Positions 42,297 through 54,300 are shown, counted from the first letter of the stretch. The stretch is DNA of 64,000 nt from Aurantiochytrium sp. KH105 (GCA_003116975.1 BGKB01000013.1:186001-250000); one strand, 5' to 3'. Numbers and translations: made by a program. Notes: generated by a model from the sequence alone, not told the origin.

Positions 42297-43703
42297 TCCT
42301 CGTCATCGAGCAGCAGCGCCACGAGTAGCAGCAGAGCTCCGTCCTCCGTACAAAGAGACAGCAGCGGACGCCAACAGGGCGCAGGGGCATCGCAAGGTGC
42401 ACGCGAGGGTCGAGCACCACCTCTGCTCAGACGATACCGCACGGATTCAGAAGAGGGCGAGTACGAGAAAGAAATTCGCGAGATGGAGCAGCAGCGGCAG
42501 GTTCACAAAGACTCGCTCCTGCGCTTTGACCCAATCAACCTGGAGGAAAAACCGAGGTGTCCAATTTGCCAGGACATGCCCGTAAGACCCGTCGTTCTAC
42601 CATGTCGCTGCCGCATTCAATCGCCAATATGTTTCAAGGAATGGCAAGACTATTATGAGCAATATGGGCGCAAATGCCCGATTTGCTCCACGAGCATTAC
42701 TCGCGCCTTCATTCGTCGCGTAGGAGGCATGGAAGCCTTTATCCACGTTGAGCTTTGGAATCACATTCAGAAAACATACCCACAAGATCTCCAAGCCAAC
42801 ATTGAAGATGACGCTGCCGATGCCGCCGCCATTGCATTAGCGCGTGAGTCAGGGCAGGTTGGCGGGGGAGAAGCTTCGCCACGTCGAATCATTGCACCAG
42901 AAGAAGGAGAACTTCGCGCTGAGCTCGAAAAACTCGAGTCCTCGCGAGTCGCAGCCCGCAACGCTGAAATTGCAGAGAATGAGCGCAAACTTGAAGTTTT
43001 CTTGCGCGCCGCAGGAATGGACGAAGAAGCCGACCTCATCCGACAGCGCCTCATCGACGAAGAGCTTGCCAAAAAAATGCAATCAGAGATTAACGATACC
43101 GAAAACGAAGCTGCGGAATACGCCGGACGAAAACGCTCTACAAGGTCGTCGCCCCCAGGCCATTCAGTCAACCCCAAATCGACGACCAATATCAAAAAAG
43201 GGTCATGCAAAAGTGCTTTGTCGCGCAAACGTAGCAGTCAGAAAAAGGATACCATTGAGCCGAACAATAGTGGAGCGGCCTCTGGTGAAGATTACGACGA
43301 TAACATTGACGATGATGAAGACGACGACGACGACGACGATGAAGACTTTGAGATGAGGCATGCCCGAGGACGATCGACTGCAAGTCATTCGAGAAATGGC
43401 CACAGTAGCGTGCGCCAAAGTCGTGGTGCGACATCATGTGCAAGAGGCCGAAGTGTGGCCACTTCAAGCGCAGGTAACACTGATCATAGAAGGCCGCAAC
43501 GAATCGGATACCACGCACAAGGTATGCAAGAACGTGTTATTCAGAGTGAAGCCGAGCTAGAGAATTCCGTGCAAGATCCACGCCCGCGAGCCAAGCGCCC
43601 TCGTATGGATTCAAACGAGAGCGATGTTTCAGAGAACTCAGGGTCATCATCAGAATCGTCATCATCAGCAACATCTTCAGCTTCATCTACATCATCAACC
43701 TGA
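42219..43703 (+). CDS. RING-like zinc finger protein with poly-Ser tract
   Basis: 494 aa from the ATG at 42219 (621 aa if the ATG at 41838 is used). A long Ser run coded by AGC repeats (42240-42294) opens the protein. A cysteine cluster at about residues 113-160 reads CPIC...PCRC...C...CPIC, which resembles a RING finger rich in Cys where the usual His may be missing. RING fingers recruit ubiquitin-charged E2 enzymes, so a ubiquitin-ligase role is possible. A coiled-coil, Glu-rich segment follows (about 215-290), then a Ser/Asp-rich disordered tail with basic patches and a Ser-rich end. I cannot assign an orthologue. Its stop overlaps the last codons of the convergent amine oxidase gene by nine bases. 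Confidence 0.78.
42240..42294 (+). repeat. AGC repeat coding poly-Ser
   Basis: About 18 pure AGC units in frame as serine near the start of the RING-like protein. The same unit recurs as poly-Ser in the Myb gene and as CAG/CTG in non-coding DNA elsewhere in the window. Confidence 0.9.
43695..43703. other. 9-bp overlap of two convergent coding ends
   Basis: The RING-like gene stops with TGA at 43701-43703 on the plus strand while the amine oxidase stops with TGA read on the minus strand from 43697 to 43695. Each 3' UTR must run into the other gene's coding sequence. Confidence 0.85.
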
Positions 43704-45299
43704 AATCTCATCCGCAGCGCGAACACCTGTGCGCATTGCCGCGTGCATGGTCATGTACGACTCACTCGCATCAGTAGCTTCGCCAGCAAAATGGAGGCGT
43801 CCACCATATTCGGCACGCGCAATTAGACTTCGCGAGTCAACCTCTTCGTGAATGCTCGGAAACGAGTACCCTCCGCGAATGTAGGCCTCCTTCGACCAAT
43901 CGAGCACAAAGCCGTTTTGAAAGTTCTGCGTTGCACAGTTTTGACCAAAAATCTCGTCCAGCTGCCGCACGAAGATTTCCAGCACCTGGGCTTCCTGGAA
44001 GCATGCAAGGTTCGCTGCTGCCCCGGCCATTGCAAAGCCAACGAGCACGTGGCACCCTTCGTTCTCGGCAGTCTGCGCAGCAACGTTATCTCGCGCGTCG
44101 CCGTCAGGGCCAACCAGAGCACCTGCGCCATGCACCCAAAGCTCGGGAACATGGCAGTCTGAGCATACCATGCCATGCATGTCATCCGGCCAGAACTTTT
44201 CACGAAAGCGGGCCACGATCTTCATGGCGCCGCGTACGCACAAGGCGTCGATTGCAGAGCGTTTCTCTTGTGGAAGCTCTGGTGCAAAGATAATACCTTC
44301 CCGCTCAATCTGGTTCTGTAAGATAGGAACCGGCACCGACACCACCACGTGCCGTGCTTCCACAATTTTCTTCCTCATATTCTTTGTCTGTGTTTGCTTC
44401 TCTTCCCCCTCGCTCTTGCTAGTACCATCCTCGGACTCCATCATCGAATACTCGACGAAGAGATGATCGTCGACGCCATGACTCTCGTCGTTGCTGGCGC
44501 TCGTCGTTCCAATCCGAGCTACGGGGCTCCCAAGTTGAATGGATACACCTTCTTCCGCGCGCAAACGCCTCGTAAGCCTTTCCAATAGACGCCGCGTTGA
44601 TGGAACGATTCGAAAGTCTACGTCTCCGCCGTCGTTATCCCACAGGTGCTCGATGCGACGTGTCAGACCGAGCGAAAGATGTTCCAAGGACGCGCCGAGC
44701 GTGTTGGCATATCCGGCTTCAGCCATTGCGATGGCTCGTCGTGACACGCCCTCGCTAAAGAGGTGCTCTTTCAAAGTTGTTCGCCGCTCGCTCACGCTCA
44801 TGGATTTGCCGCCGTCAGCGGCGTGAGCTTCGCCATCCTCGCCGAGTTTATCGAGCACATCGGACAGATGCTCAAAGTCAGGATCGAGGGCGTCGAACCG
44901 CATGAGCTTTCGATCGAGACCAGCGTAATAATACCCTGCGCCGCCGTCAGGTGCTTCTTCTTCGGCGGGCCCGCCATCGCCGTGAGCCCAAATGAAAATC
45001 TGCCGCAGCGTCCAGTCTTCCTCGCGCGCGATCTTGTGCAGCACTGTGCCGTCCCCGTGCACAAACTCTGCGCCAAGATCGAACTCTAGGTCTGCAGGGA
45101 ATCCTGCCACGTCCCTGACCGATCGCACACGTCCTCCGACGCGGTCCTTGGCTTCGAGCACGAGCACGCGCAGCTTGCCCTCGCCCGCCTCCACCAGCTT
45201 GTCGGCACAGGCGAGACCCGAGAGCCCGCCACCGACGATCACCACGTCGAAGATCTCCGCGTCCTTGCTGTCCGCGTCCTTCTCGCGAAAACCCGCCAT
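43695..45299 (-). CDS. FAD-dependent amine oxidase (polyamine/monoamine oxidase-like)
   Basis: 534 aa from the ATG at 45299 (568 aa from 45401). The N-terminus has the dinucleotide-binding motif VVIVGGGLSGLACADKL, then the acidic end of beta-2 (VLEAKDRVGGRVRS, the GG motif of flavin amine oxidases) and DLGAEFVHG. The C-terminus has GGRLHFAGEATDASESYMTMHAAMRTG, the second FAD-contact block. Such enzymes oxidise polyamines or monoamines with O2 to give aldehyde and H2O2; histone demethylases of the LSD1 type share the fold but carry a SWIRM domain, which is absent here. Substrate cannot be told from sequence. No signal peptide is visible. It is divergent from BBS2 with 488 bp between starts. 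Confidence 0.9.
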   Translation of the reverse strand: MAGFREKDADSKDAEIFDVVIVGGGLSGLACADKLVEAGEGKLRVLVLEAKDRVGGRVRSVRDVAGFPADLEFDLGAEFVHGDGTVLHKIAREEDWTLRQIFIWAHGDGGPAEEEAPDGGAGYYYAGLDRKLMRFDALDPDFEHLSDVLDKLGEDGEAHAADGGKSMSVSERRTTLKEHLFSEGVSRRAIAMAEAGYANTLGASLEHLSLGLTRRIEHLWDNDGGDVDFRIVPSTRRLLERLTRRLRAEEGVSIQLGSPVARIGTTSASNDESHGVDDHLFVEYSMMESEDGTSKSEGEEKQTQTKNMRKKIVEARHVVVSVPVPILQNQIEREGIIFAPELPQEKRSAIDALCVRGAMKIVARFREKFWPDDMHGMVCSDCHVPELWVHGAGALVGPDGDARDNVAAQTAENEGCHVLVGFAMAGAAANLACFQEAQVLEIFVRQLDEIFGQNCATQNFQNGFVLDWSKEAYIRGGYSFPSIHEEVDSRSLIARAEYGGRLHFAGEATDASESYMTMHAAMRTGVRAADEISG

Positions 45300-45787
45300 C
45301 GTGCGAGCCCAGGCTTCGCCACGCCGCTCCGTCCCGCCGCGTCGAGGCTCCTCCCGCGCGCCAAAGCAGAATGCATGCCATGCCGTGCCGCGCCGTGCCA
45401 TGCCATGCCGTCCCTCTTGGCCGCGTCTCTCTCATCTCTTGCGAGGCCAAATGGGCGGACGCCGCTGGCGGGGCTATCCCGGGACTTTCGCGCTGTTTCG
45501 CGCCAGGCGGCACGCCTTGGGAGCGGCCCTGGCGAGCTCGGGTCGCACACCCTGCCCCCCCCCCCGGCGCCCCAACGGTCTTCTCGCAAAAGCAGCACGG
45601 GCGGCGAGCAATCCCACTTCTGCCAGCCTCCGGCGCGCAGAGCCTCCGCGCGCGAGAGACCTGCGCGGGACGGCCGCGGCTGCTGGCGGGAGGAGGGGAC
45701 GCGAGGAAAACGGCGCGTGGAAGTGAAGGGAGCGCGGCGCGGCGAGAGGCAAGCAAGCAGGCAGGCAAGCAGCGCGAGCGCGACGCG
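45300..45787. promoter_or_regulatory. Divergent promoter of amine oxidase and BBS2 genes
   Basis: 488 bp between divergent starts, GC-rich, with repeated CCATGCCGTG-like units (about 45375-45412) and a C-run (about 45555-45566). Open frames from both genes extend into it but lack protein-like composition. It most likely acts as a bidirectional promoter. Confidence 0.5.
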
Positions 45788-48190
45788 ATGCTGGCGCCTA
45801 GCTTTAGGACCAAGCTCAACACGCCGATACAGCCGGGCCTCGCGTGCCTTGGACACTTTGAGGGCGACGCGGACGCCGTTTACGATGAGCAGGGGGAAGG
45901 GCGACGAAGGGGCGCGACGCTGGCCATTGCAACAAGTGGCAATCGCGTACTCCTGCACAGCTCCTCAGACACGGCCGCAGCACGAGGAGGACACGATGAA
46001 AGGGGCGGCGCAAGGTATCTGAACCTCAATCGTCAAGTGAGTGCACTCAGCTGCGGCCGCTTCAAAGGAGATTCGAGGGATACGTTGCTGGTTGGTTCGA
46101 CGAGCAGTCTGCTCGCGTACGATGTGCACGATAATTCAGATAAGTTCTTCGCCGAGGTTCCCGAGGGTGTGAGATCGCTGCGCTTCGGAAACCTTCATGG
46201 CATTAGAGAGCCCTTGATTTTTGTCGGAGGAGACTGCTCGCTGCAGGGCTTTGATCGTTCTGGCACCGAGCAATTTTGGACCGTCGTTGGTGGCTGCGCA
46301 ACATCGATGATCCTCGCAGACGTCGATCGGGATGGCAAGGACGAGCTGGTCGTGGGCAGCGACGACTTTGAGATTCGCGCTTTCCAAAATGAACAAAGTC
46401 TCTTCGAGATCACGGAGACAGAAAGCGTGCAACACCTTTGCCCGCTGGAAACCAACGAGGCACACAGTTCGCGCTTTGCATATGGCTTGCGTAACGGGAC
46501 CATTGGTGTGTACGATGGCAAGACGCGAGTCTGGCGCGTCAAAGCAAAAGATGATGTTCAGGCTATGGTTGCATACGATATCGATGGCGACGGCGTCCAG
46601 GAAATCATCTCAGGATGGTCAAACGGCAAACTTGAAGCCCGGCGTCACGAGGATGGAAGCGTCGTTTATCGCGAAACGCTCGACTCACCCATCACCGCAT
46701 TGTTTACAGGCGACTTTCGTGGCACTGGCAGCGAAGAGCTAATTTGCTGTACACTCAGCGGGGAGGTACGAGGCTACGATGGACATTCGCAGGACGCGGC
46801 CAACTTGAGGACATTTGCTGGCGCCGACGCCTACAACTTTGGCGAGACAACGTCGGGCATGGACGCTCTTGCAGCCGGGCGCTTTTCGGGTGACGAAGTC
46901 ATGCAAGCCTTGCGCGGAGATCTTGCGATAGAAAATGACGCTGGTGACCAAGCAATTGCGTCATCTTTGATGCATCAACAGCAAGATCTACGCGCTCGCG
47001 TTAGTACGCACAATGCCGAGCTTGCGCAGTTGCAAGAGCAGTTGACCCTAAAAACCATGGAACTTCGCTCCCTGGAAGATAATCTGAAGCATGCCGACGC
47101 CGGAAACATGCACGAGTCCCTTGGCTCGCTTCCCGCTCATGCAGGCGTGGACGTCACGCTTTCACAGAACTTGGAAGCGAGCTGTCTTGATCTCTGTGTG
47201 CAGGCTTCCGAGGGATGTCTCGTGCACAGCGTCTTAATTTTTTCGCTCGATGCGGGTCTCTTTACCGAGGGCGAATGCGTGGCTGGAATGAATTCAGCGG
47301 GCACTGGCGCGGCAAGCGGAAGACTCGTTGTTTCTCTGCGGCCCTTAAAGAATGCAGCCACCAAGCTTCGCGTACAAGCCATGGTGTCGGCTCGTGGTGC
47401 GTCAGAATTCTTGCACATTTTTGAGCTGGAACAGCCTCTGCGCAGGTTCTCTATGTTTGCACCGGCGCAGGATACCTCTGACCGCAACAGATCTCTGGGG
47501 AATGCTTCGTTCTTCGTGCCGAATCAGACCCTCGAAGCCGTTCGATCCGCGTCAGATAGACTTTTTGAAGAGAATACGGTACCCAAAGAGCATGTTTCGC
47601 ATGAGCTTTGCTTCGAGCTGGCCAGTCTACGTGACGATTCTTTGTTACGAATTACTGCTGCCGAGGAACCTAACGGAGGGGTTCGGATGAAAGTAGAAAG
47701 CACGACTCTGGAGATTGTTTCCGAATTCGTCCAGGCCTTGGCTCGTGAGCTCGATCTGCAGCGTCTTGAGGCCTGTCTCGACTTTCCTACTGTACTCCAT
47801 CACCTAGAGGGGCTTTTGGCGCGCGTCGCTGAGCTGCGAAGTCTCCGTCAACGTCTCAATGCCGAAATGGCAGACGAGTCAAATTACATCAAGAGTCTTG
47901 TGGTCCGCGCCGAGGATGCGCGGGTATTGCAAGATGTAACCAACTTGACGTCCACGTACGCGGACCTCACGTCGGTGAATTTGCAACTCATTGGCGAATA
48001 CAACAAGCGATCCAACAATCAGGCTGAACTTCTCTCTGCGCTGCGCGAGGTCAATCAGATTATTCAACGTGCCTCGCAAGCTCGTGTGGGCGCGCCGCAA
48101 GCCGCAGTGGTATCAGCCTGCCGCAAGGCTCTCAAATCGCAAAGCATACCCGCTCTATTTCACGCCATTACCTCCATGAAATCAAGCTAA
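45788..48190 (+). CDS. BBS2: BBS2, BBSome subunit
   Basis: 800 aa from the ATG at 45788, single exon. BBS2 is a core subunit of the BBSome, which carries membrane proteins in and out of cilia with IFT. The N-terminal beta-propeller (about residues 1-350) shows the family's blocks: FRTKLNTPIQPGLACLGHFEG, TLLVGSTSSLLAYDV, SMILADVDRDGKDELVVGSDDFEIRAF, ITETESVQHLCPL, and DIDGDGVQEIISGWSNGKLEARR. A coiled-coil follows (about 375-430), then the GAE-like and platform regions, then a C-terminal helical part. Length is slightly above the ~720 aa of animal BBS2 because of Gly/Arg-rich loops. Its presence shows the organism builds or recently built motile or sensory cilia. Confidence 0.95.
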   Translation: MLAPSFRTKLNTPIQPGLACLGHFEGDADAVYDEQGEGRRRGATLAIATSGNRVLLHSSSDTAAARGGHDERGGARYLNLNRQVSALSCGRFKGDSRDTLLVGSTSSLLAYDVHDNSDKFFAEVPEGVRSLRFGNLHGIREPLIFVGGDCSLQGFDRSGTEQFWTVVGGCATSMILADVDRDGKDELVVGSDDFEIRAFQNEQSLFEITETESVQHLCPLETNEAHSSRFAYGLRNGTIGVYDGKTRVWRVKAKDDVQAMVAYDIDGDGVQEIISGWSNGKLEARRHEDGSVVYRETLDSPITALFTGDFRGTGSEELICCTLSGEVRGYDGHSQDAANLRTFAGADAYNFGETTSGMDALAAGRFSGDEVMQALRGDLAIENDAGDQAIASSLMHQQQDLRARVSTHNAELAQLQEQLTLKTMELRSLEDNLKHADAGNMHESLGSLPAHAGVDVTLSQNLEASCLDLCVQASEGCLVHSVLIFSLDAGLFTEGECVAGMNSAGTGAASGRLVVSLRPLKNAATKLRVQAMVSARGASEFLHIFELEQPLRRFSMFAPAQDTSDRNRSLGNASFFVPNQTLEAVRSASDRLFEENTVPKEHVSHELCFELASLRDDSLLRITAAEEPNGGVRMKVESTTLEIVSEFVQALARELDLQRLEACLDFPTVLHHLEGLLARVAELRSLRQRLNAEMADESNYIKSLVVRAEDARVLQDVTNLTSTYADLTSVNLQLIGEYNKRSNNQAELLSALREVNQIIQRASQARVGAPQAAVVSACRKALKSQSIPALFHAITSMKSS

Positions 48191-48356
48191 ATTTATTCTT
48201 TGGCACAAGAGACTTGAAAAGAAAAAGAAGAAGAAGAAGGATATTTCCTTGTTTAAAAAACAAGCGTAGTAGGCCAAGATGCAAGACAGGTCTCTTTGCT
48301 TTTACGAGTAAGAATATGATCAAAACTGCTTTATTTTTTAACCCCATTCTCGGGGA

Positions 48357-51300
48357 CTATTCATCTATCGAGGCCACAAGGCTGTGGGCCCGTAGCTGAA
48401 GCTCGACAATGAGCGACTCGAGTTCGTGCTCTTTCGTATAATTCCGTGGCGGACTCGTCTTGCTGTTAACCGACACCGTCTTGTAGGTGCGCTTCTTCGT
48501 CGCCAAAGAGCTATGCCGTTTACTTTTGGCCGGCGAATCTTCTTCTTGCTCCCGCCATGAAAGGACTTCGAGGTGATCAAAGATCTTCCTCTGTAAATCC
48601 TCATGGAATCTTTCCTTCTCTTTGCCTCGAAAGTTCCAGCCATTTTCCACCGCAAGAAATTGCTTGCCTTCCGGTAATTGATTGCCACCATCGGCTATCG
48701 TCCCTGAGCTTTCATTTTCAGCATAGTCTTCCGATGAATCAGCACCTTCATCACCAGATGCGGGTTGTATTCCCAATGCTGCGTGCACCGCGGAGCAACA
48801 GCCAGGTTCCAGTACGACGATGATGACTCTGGCTTCCCCGATCGACGACACGCTGCCGAGCTGCCGCTTGAGCTCTGCTACTACCGAGGAGTCCTCCTTT
48901 CCGATAACGCACATGGAGGGAACTCGGCGCGGCTCCTCGGGTTCCCGGGTGTGGAAGCCCGCGAGCGTGGCTAGCTTACGAATCATGGCCTCTTCTTCAA
49001 AGTGACGACGGCGATACGGGATGATGCGGCAGACCTTGAGTGCCTCCTGGGCGGCTTCAAAATACTCTTTATAGTTGTCCGCATACTTGACTTCGGACTC
49101 CTCATGCTCGTCTGCGCCACCCACGCTAGTTCTGAAAAGGTGACCAGAGAGGTCTTTCTCAAGGTTGCGGCGAGCGATTCTGCATCTGTACTCTTTGGCT
49201 TTGCGCCTGACCTCGCTTGCCTCGGACTGGTAGGACCTTGCAAGTTCCTCTTCATCAGTCTCGTTCGCCAGGTCTTCCAGCGTAGCCGCTTTGTCCATTT
49301 CGGCTCTCGCTTGCGCTCGGAGAGTCTTTACGTCGTCGTTTCCTGAATCGTCCCACGTCCATGGCTCATCTTCAATTGCTCGCCACGGACTGAAGCGTCC
49401 ATCTTCCTCGGCAAGGAAGAAGATATGCTTCTCCAAAGGCACGCTCATGCAACTGAAATGATCCACAGCAAACTTGAGTTCGGCGAGACAAAAAGGGCGA
49501 AAGAGAACATCCGTCGTCAGCACCATCACAAAGCACTGCGAAGCCAAAACGCCCCGCTGCATCGTTTCCAAGGTGATCTCCGCTGCGCGCATGTCGACCC
49601 ACGCCGTCATCTGACTGCGCTCGAGGCCAGCAGCCAGGTCTTTGACAATGCCCGCCGCCTGCTGCTGCATGTGCGAGAGGAAAAAGTGGTACGTTGGCAG
49701 CGCAGTAAGTTCGTTGCTCAGGGCAGGTTCGTGATACCATTTGGGGTATTTCTCTTTGTCTCTTCGAGACAATCTCAGCGTCTGTTCGATCGGCTCGAAA
49801 CGCGACTTCAATCCCTTGATACTTCTGTGCAAGCTCAGAATGCGACCCTTCACGGGTCCGGGCACCTTGTCATACAGGGACTTCCGCTTTGAGGAGCTTG
49901 AACGGTCACTCCCGGACATGCGAGTCGATTTGCGGCTCGACTTCCGGCTCGATCTACGGCTCGACCTACGCCTGTTTCCGGACTCTCGCGAACCGAGGTT
50001 CTCTTCAATTTGGCTCGAGGGCTCGCTCTCGGAAGCAAGGATTTTGTCGAAGAACGGATGACGCAGAAGATCGTCGAGGCTGATCCGCTCGTCGGGTTTG
50101 CCACGAAGACACAGGCGAACCAGATCGCGGGCAGCCTCAATTTCATCTTCGCTTCCGCGCAGCCCGTCCTCCCCTGTACCAACACGTTCCTCTTCATTGA
50201 CTGACTGTGACTCACCGCTCTTCGGTCTGAGCTTGATACGGTCCATGCGCTCTTCATCCAGCGCGAGCCAGTTCATGAGCTCCAACTTGTCTCCATTGTG
50301 CACCAGATTATCATCGGACTCGTCGACCATGAAGAGCTTGGTGCCCGAGAGAAGCTGGTACAACAGCGCGCCAAAGCCCCAAATATCCTGGGAAGCGTCC
50401 CCCTTTGGCTTTTTCGCACCATCAAAGATCGATCGTGCTACTTCGGGTGCCACGTAGCCGGTACTTGCTTTCTCGCTCACCTCCGTCTCAAACTCCACAG
50501 AGGCGTCGAGATCGATCAGCAGCCACTCCTCTTGTCGATTGAGACCCTCCCCGGTCGGCGATTCGCGCCAGGCTTTAGACACCATCTGGCCCCCCTCGGT
50601 GTTGTCGAGGAACGTGTTTGCGCTCGACTTGCTGGTGCGGACCGCATTACGTGGCTTGATATCACCATGAATGCGATTGCTTTCGTGGAGGTGATGCAAG
50701 GCCAGGGCAAGCTGGTGCGAGATCTCCCGAACTTTATCCAGATCGCGACCTGCGAATCGTTCGGTGTTGATGGCCTCGAATAGCGACCGAGAGCCTCGTG
50801 GCATGACCAGGCACTTCTCCTTGTCTAGAAGGCGACGATCGGCCTCAGTCTCGCGATCCAACAGTTCCAAGCACCCGAGGAGGCTCTTCCCGTTGTTGAC
50901 CTTCCGCGCCTCGATTTCGCGGATATATTGTTCTTTCTTACGCATGATCTTGAGCGCCACAGGTGTATTGGTGCGGATGTCTGTTGCAAAATGCACAGCG
51001 CAGGTTTTGGATTCGTGAATTGGCGGCCCCTCGGCAATGTTGTAACGGTTGAGGTATGTACCATAGGTCTTGGCCCACTCTTTGGAGTTCTTGTTTGCAA
51101 GCGCAAGCGAACGAACTGAGCGCCCAATTTTGTCTTCCGTGCCCATCAAGAGCAGACCGTCTTCGAGAGGCAGCTTGCCATTGATAAATTCCTGGCAGAA
51201 GCGCTCGGGAAGTGCGTACGTCCGGCCCGCTGGGCGACAATCCAGCAGAGCATGGAATATCTGGACTGCGTCTTCATCGCCTTCATCGCGGTCAGACTGG

Positions 51301-54300
51301 AGCCAAAGATGATAATCGGTGAAAGGTGCTGCAGTCGGAGCATGCTCAGCGAGGATCGACACGAAAACCGCAAAGATGTGAGCGTTTTCGCTTGCCAGCT
51401 GATGAGCAGCTGGCGTCCAATAAGAACCGGAGGCATCGAGAAGGTACTTGCCAATGGCTTCTACGCGCTCCGAACGTGATAGAGGGTTGAGAACCGGCAT
51501 TCCTTCCTCATCTTTTCCGACCTGCTTGGACCAGAGCTCCGAAAAACTGAGGGGCTCTGGGATGTATGGCATGCCACTATGGAAGAGAGAGAGTTGTTAG
51601 CTTTTCGTCAACAAAGTGTCACGGACAAGTGTAAATGTAATTAAAGAGACTTACACAACTGAAGTCAGCGTAAAATTCGCGTCAAGCAGACGGGCAAGAC
51701 GCTCATAAATGACCACGTCTAGTCTACTGTTGTAGCTGATTCTAGGTATGTCGAAATATTGATTGCGTAGATGAGTTTTCGACGGGACGATACGGCAAGC
51801 GTGAGATGATGTTCGTCAGCTGTGTTCGATCAGACAAGTACAGTCACATGCATGTATAGTTGCGCTGTCAGAAAATCGAAACCTCCGACTTACATAAGTC
51901 TCGTTATGGACTCGTTCTTGGTCAATAGTGTACAGAGCGCTTCGGCGCCCTTCAGACCGAACTTAGTATTGTCCAGACTATTTGCATGCCAATTTTCAGA
52001 GAGTAAGCGATATTGAAATCGCAAGCGCGAGAAGAATAATTCAGCTTCAATCTCATTTGCGTCGGACTTCGTGCCCTTATACATCTCATAACTTACTTAA
52101 GCGTTGTCAGTGTGCTGGTCGCAGCCAGCGAAGCGCACAGTGCCTCAACACCGGCGTCCTTGATCGAGTTGTCTTCTAAACTATATATGGAGACACGATC
52201 AAAGCGGAAAGAAAAGAAAAGGAAACAAAAGGTAGTTAATGCAGGCAAAGATCATCTATCGTCAGACATGACCGTTGTTGCCAATACGAAAGGAAGTATT
52301 CAAGAAAACTTCAAACTTACGAAAGCGTTGTGAGGGTCCCATTCTTGCTCAGACCATAGCTGAGAGCCTTTGCGCCCGTAACACCAATCTTGTTGAGTCT
52401 CAGACTGTAAAGAATCAAAGTATTGTAAAATGAAAAAAAGCAAAGATCATCGTCCATCAGTCATACATGCCAGCTGAAGACTTTCGAGCTCTTCAAGGTC
52501 ACACTGCGAGCGTCCGCTCCCATCAACGAGCATCTGTCCTCCTTAAGTGTATGGAAAGACCTTCTTGAGGATCTCAAACTCACATCAGCATCGACAGCGA
52601 CTTGCTGGCCGCCAGCCCTTTACCCAAGAATTTGGCTCCCTCATCACCAATGCCGTTGCCACCGAGGCTGCGCGTGAAAATGTATCATCGAATTGAGCAC
52701 GCAATGAGGCAGCAGACCCGTCCATAACTCGTCAGTTAAGGTCTGTTGACCGTGGTACAGTAATCGAACTTTTTCATTTGTGCCATCCCAAGTCCACATA
52801 CGACTACCGGCACAGCTTAATGCAGTGCATGAGGAGCCTTCACGAGGTCTTTGAACTTACTCAAGCTCTGTTAGCGTGCTGCTGACCGCCAGTACTTCGC
52901 CCAAACATTTGGCGCCCATATCGTCGATTTTGTTGGCGCTCAGGCTGCGCGTGTCGTGCCATAATCGGACGAAGTACACAAGGAAATACGTACGCACGTC
53001 CGAACAATCGTCCATTAGTTGTGATCATCAGCGATGTCAGGTCAAGATGAAGCGTCGCGACCATCATACAGACATGCGTTGACAATTGCCCACGATGCCA
53101 AGATGGGCCTTCCAGAAAGGACCTTTCGAACTTACTTCAGCTCCGCGAGCGAGCTGCTCGCCGCTAGTACTTCACTCAGCGCCTTGACACCTTCGAAACC
53201 AATGTTATTGTCGTTAAGACTGTATGTAGAAGAGCAGCAGCAAGTGGGCACGCGAGAAGCCACGCAGGTCAGTGCAGTTCTCTATCAGTTGAGTGTGTTG
53301 ATCATACCAAGACAATTAAAGGGCTTCATCGCCGCCCATTGCAACGCCTTCTCAGCTACACGTTTACGTGCGGTGCACGTTCGGGCTTTCCTAAAAACGT
53401 TCAACTTACGTCAGCGTCGCCAACGTGCTGCTGGCCGCCAGCCCTTTACCCAGCGCCTGGACACCGTCCTCGCCGATATTGTTACGTCCAAGGCTACAGG
53501 TTTTGCACCACAATTGCGTATAGCGCACAAGAAAGAATAAGAACGGTCTTTCGTTAGTCGTGTATGTCGATCAAGTCCAGGTAAGTCAAAGAATCGCTGC
53601 CACCACACACTCATGCACAGCCACCCGGCTGTGCGACTGTGAGAGCCTTCCCGAGAATTTTGAACCTACTCGAGCGTCGCCAGCGTGCTGCTGGCCGCCA
53701 ATACTTCGCACAACACCTTGGCACCCTCAATGCCAATCTTGTTACCCACGAGACTAAGCGATTTTTACCACCATTGCGCAAAGGAAACAAACAAGCGCGC
53801 AAGTAAGAACGATCGTTTGTCAGCTGTGTCTGTCGATCAAATCTGGACAAATTGAGGCATCGCTGCTGCCACACCTTCATGGACAGCCACACAGTCGTGT
53901 GAGTGCGTACGAGAGCCTTCTACGAGGACGTTGAACTTACTCAAGCGTCACTAGCGTGCCGTTGACCGCCAGTCCTTCACCGAGCGCCCTGACACCCTCA
54001 TCTCCAATGTTGTTGTCTCCAAGGCTGCGCGTAAAATGATAACATCGCGCAAAGCATGCGAGGAAGAATGCAGGTCATCATGAAATTTTTCAAGCAAGCA
54101 CGCAAGCCAGTAGTAATAATTTGTTAGTTGCGACTCTTCATTAAGGCAATGCCATGCAATTCAAGACTCAGTTCCGCCACCGCACCTTCATTCATAGCTA
54201 CACAAATGGATGCAGTGCATGCAAGAGCTTTGCTCAAGAAAGGTGAACTTACTCAAGCGTCGTCAGCGTGCTGCTGGCCGCCAGCCCATCACGCAGCGCC

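Noticed and set aside
48357-51572. The kinase-TIR part as an independent gene starting at 51572
   Set aside because: An acceptor (CCATAG) lies at 51577-51582, and the frame continues in phase 2 from upstream LRR exons, so a single gene is the better model. An internal promoter cannot be excluded.
52405-52583. A possible extra LRR exon between exons 13 and 14 of the LRR-kinase-TIR gene
   Set aside because: A short LEELESLQL-like string occurs, but there is no splice pair giving an 84-nt phase-2 exon, and the 179-nt length matches neighbouring introns.
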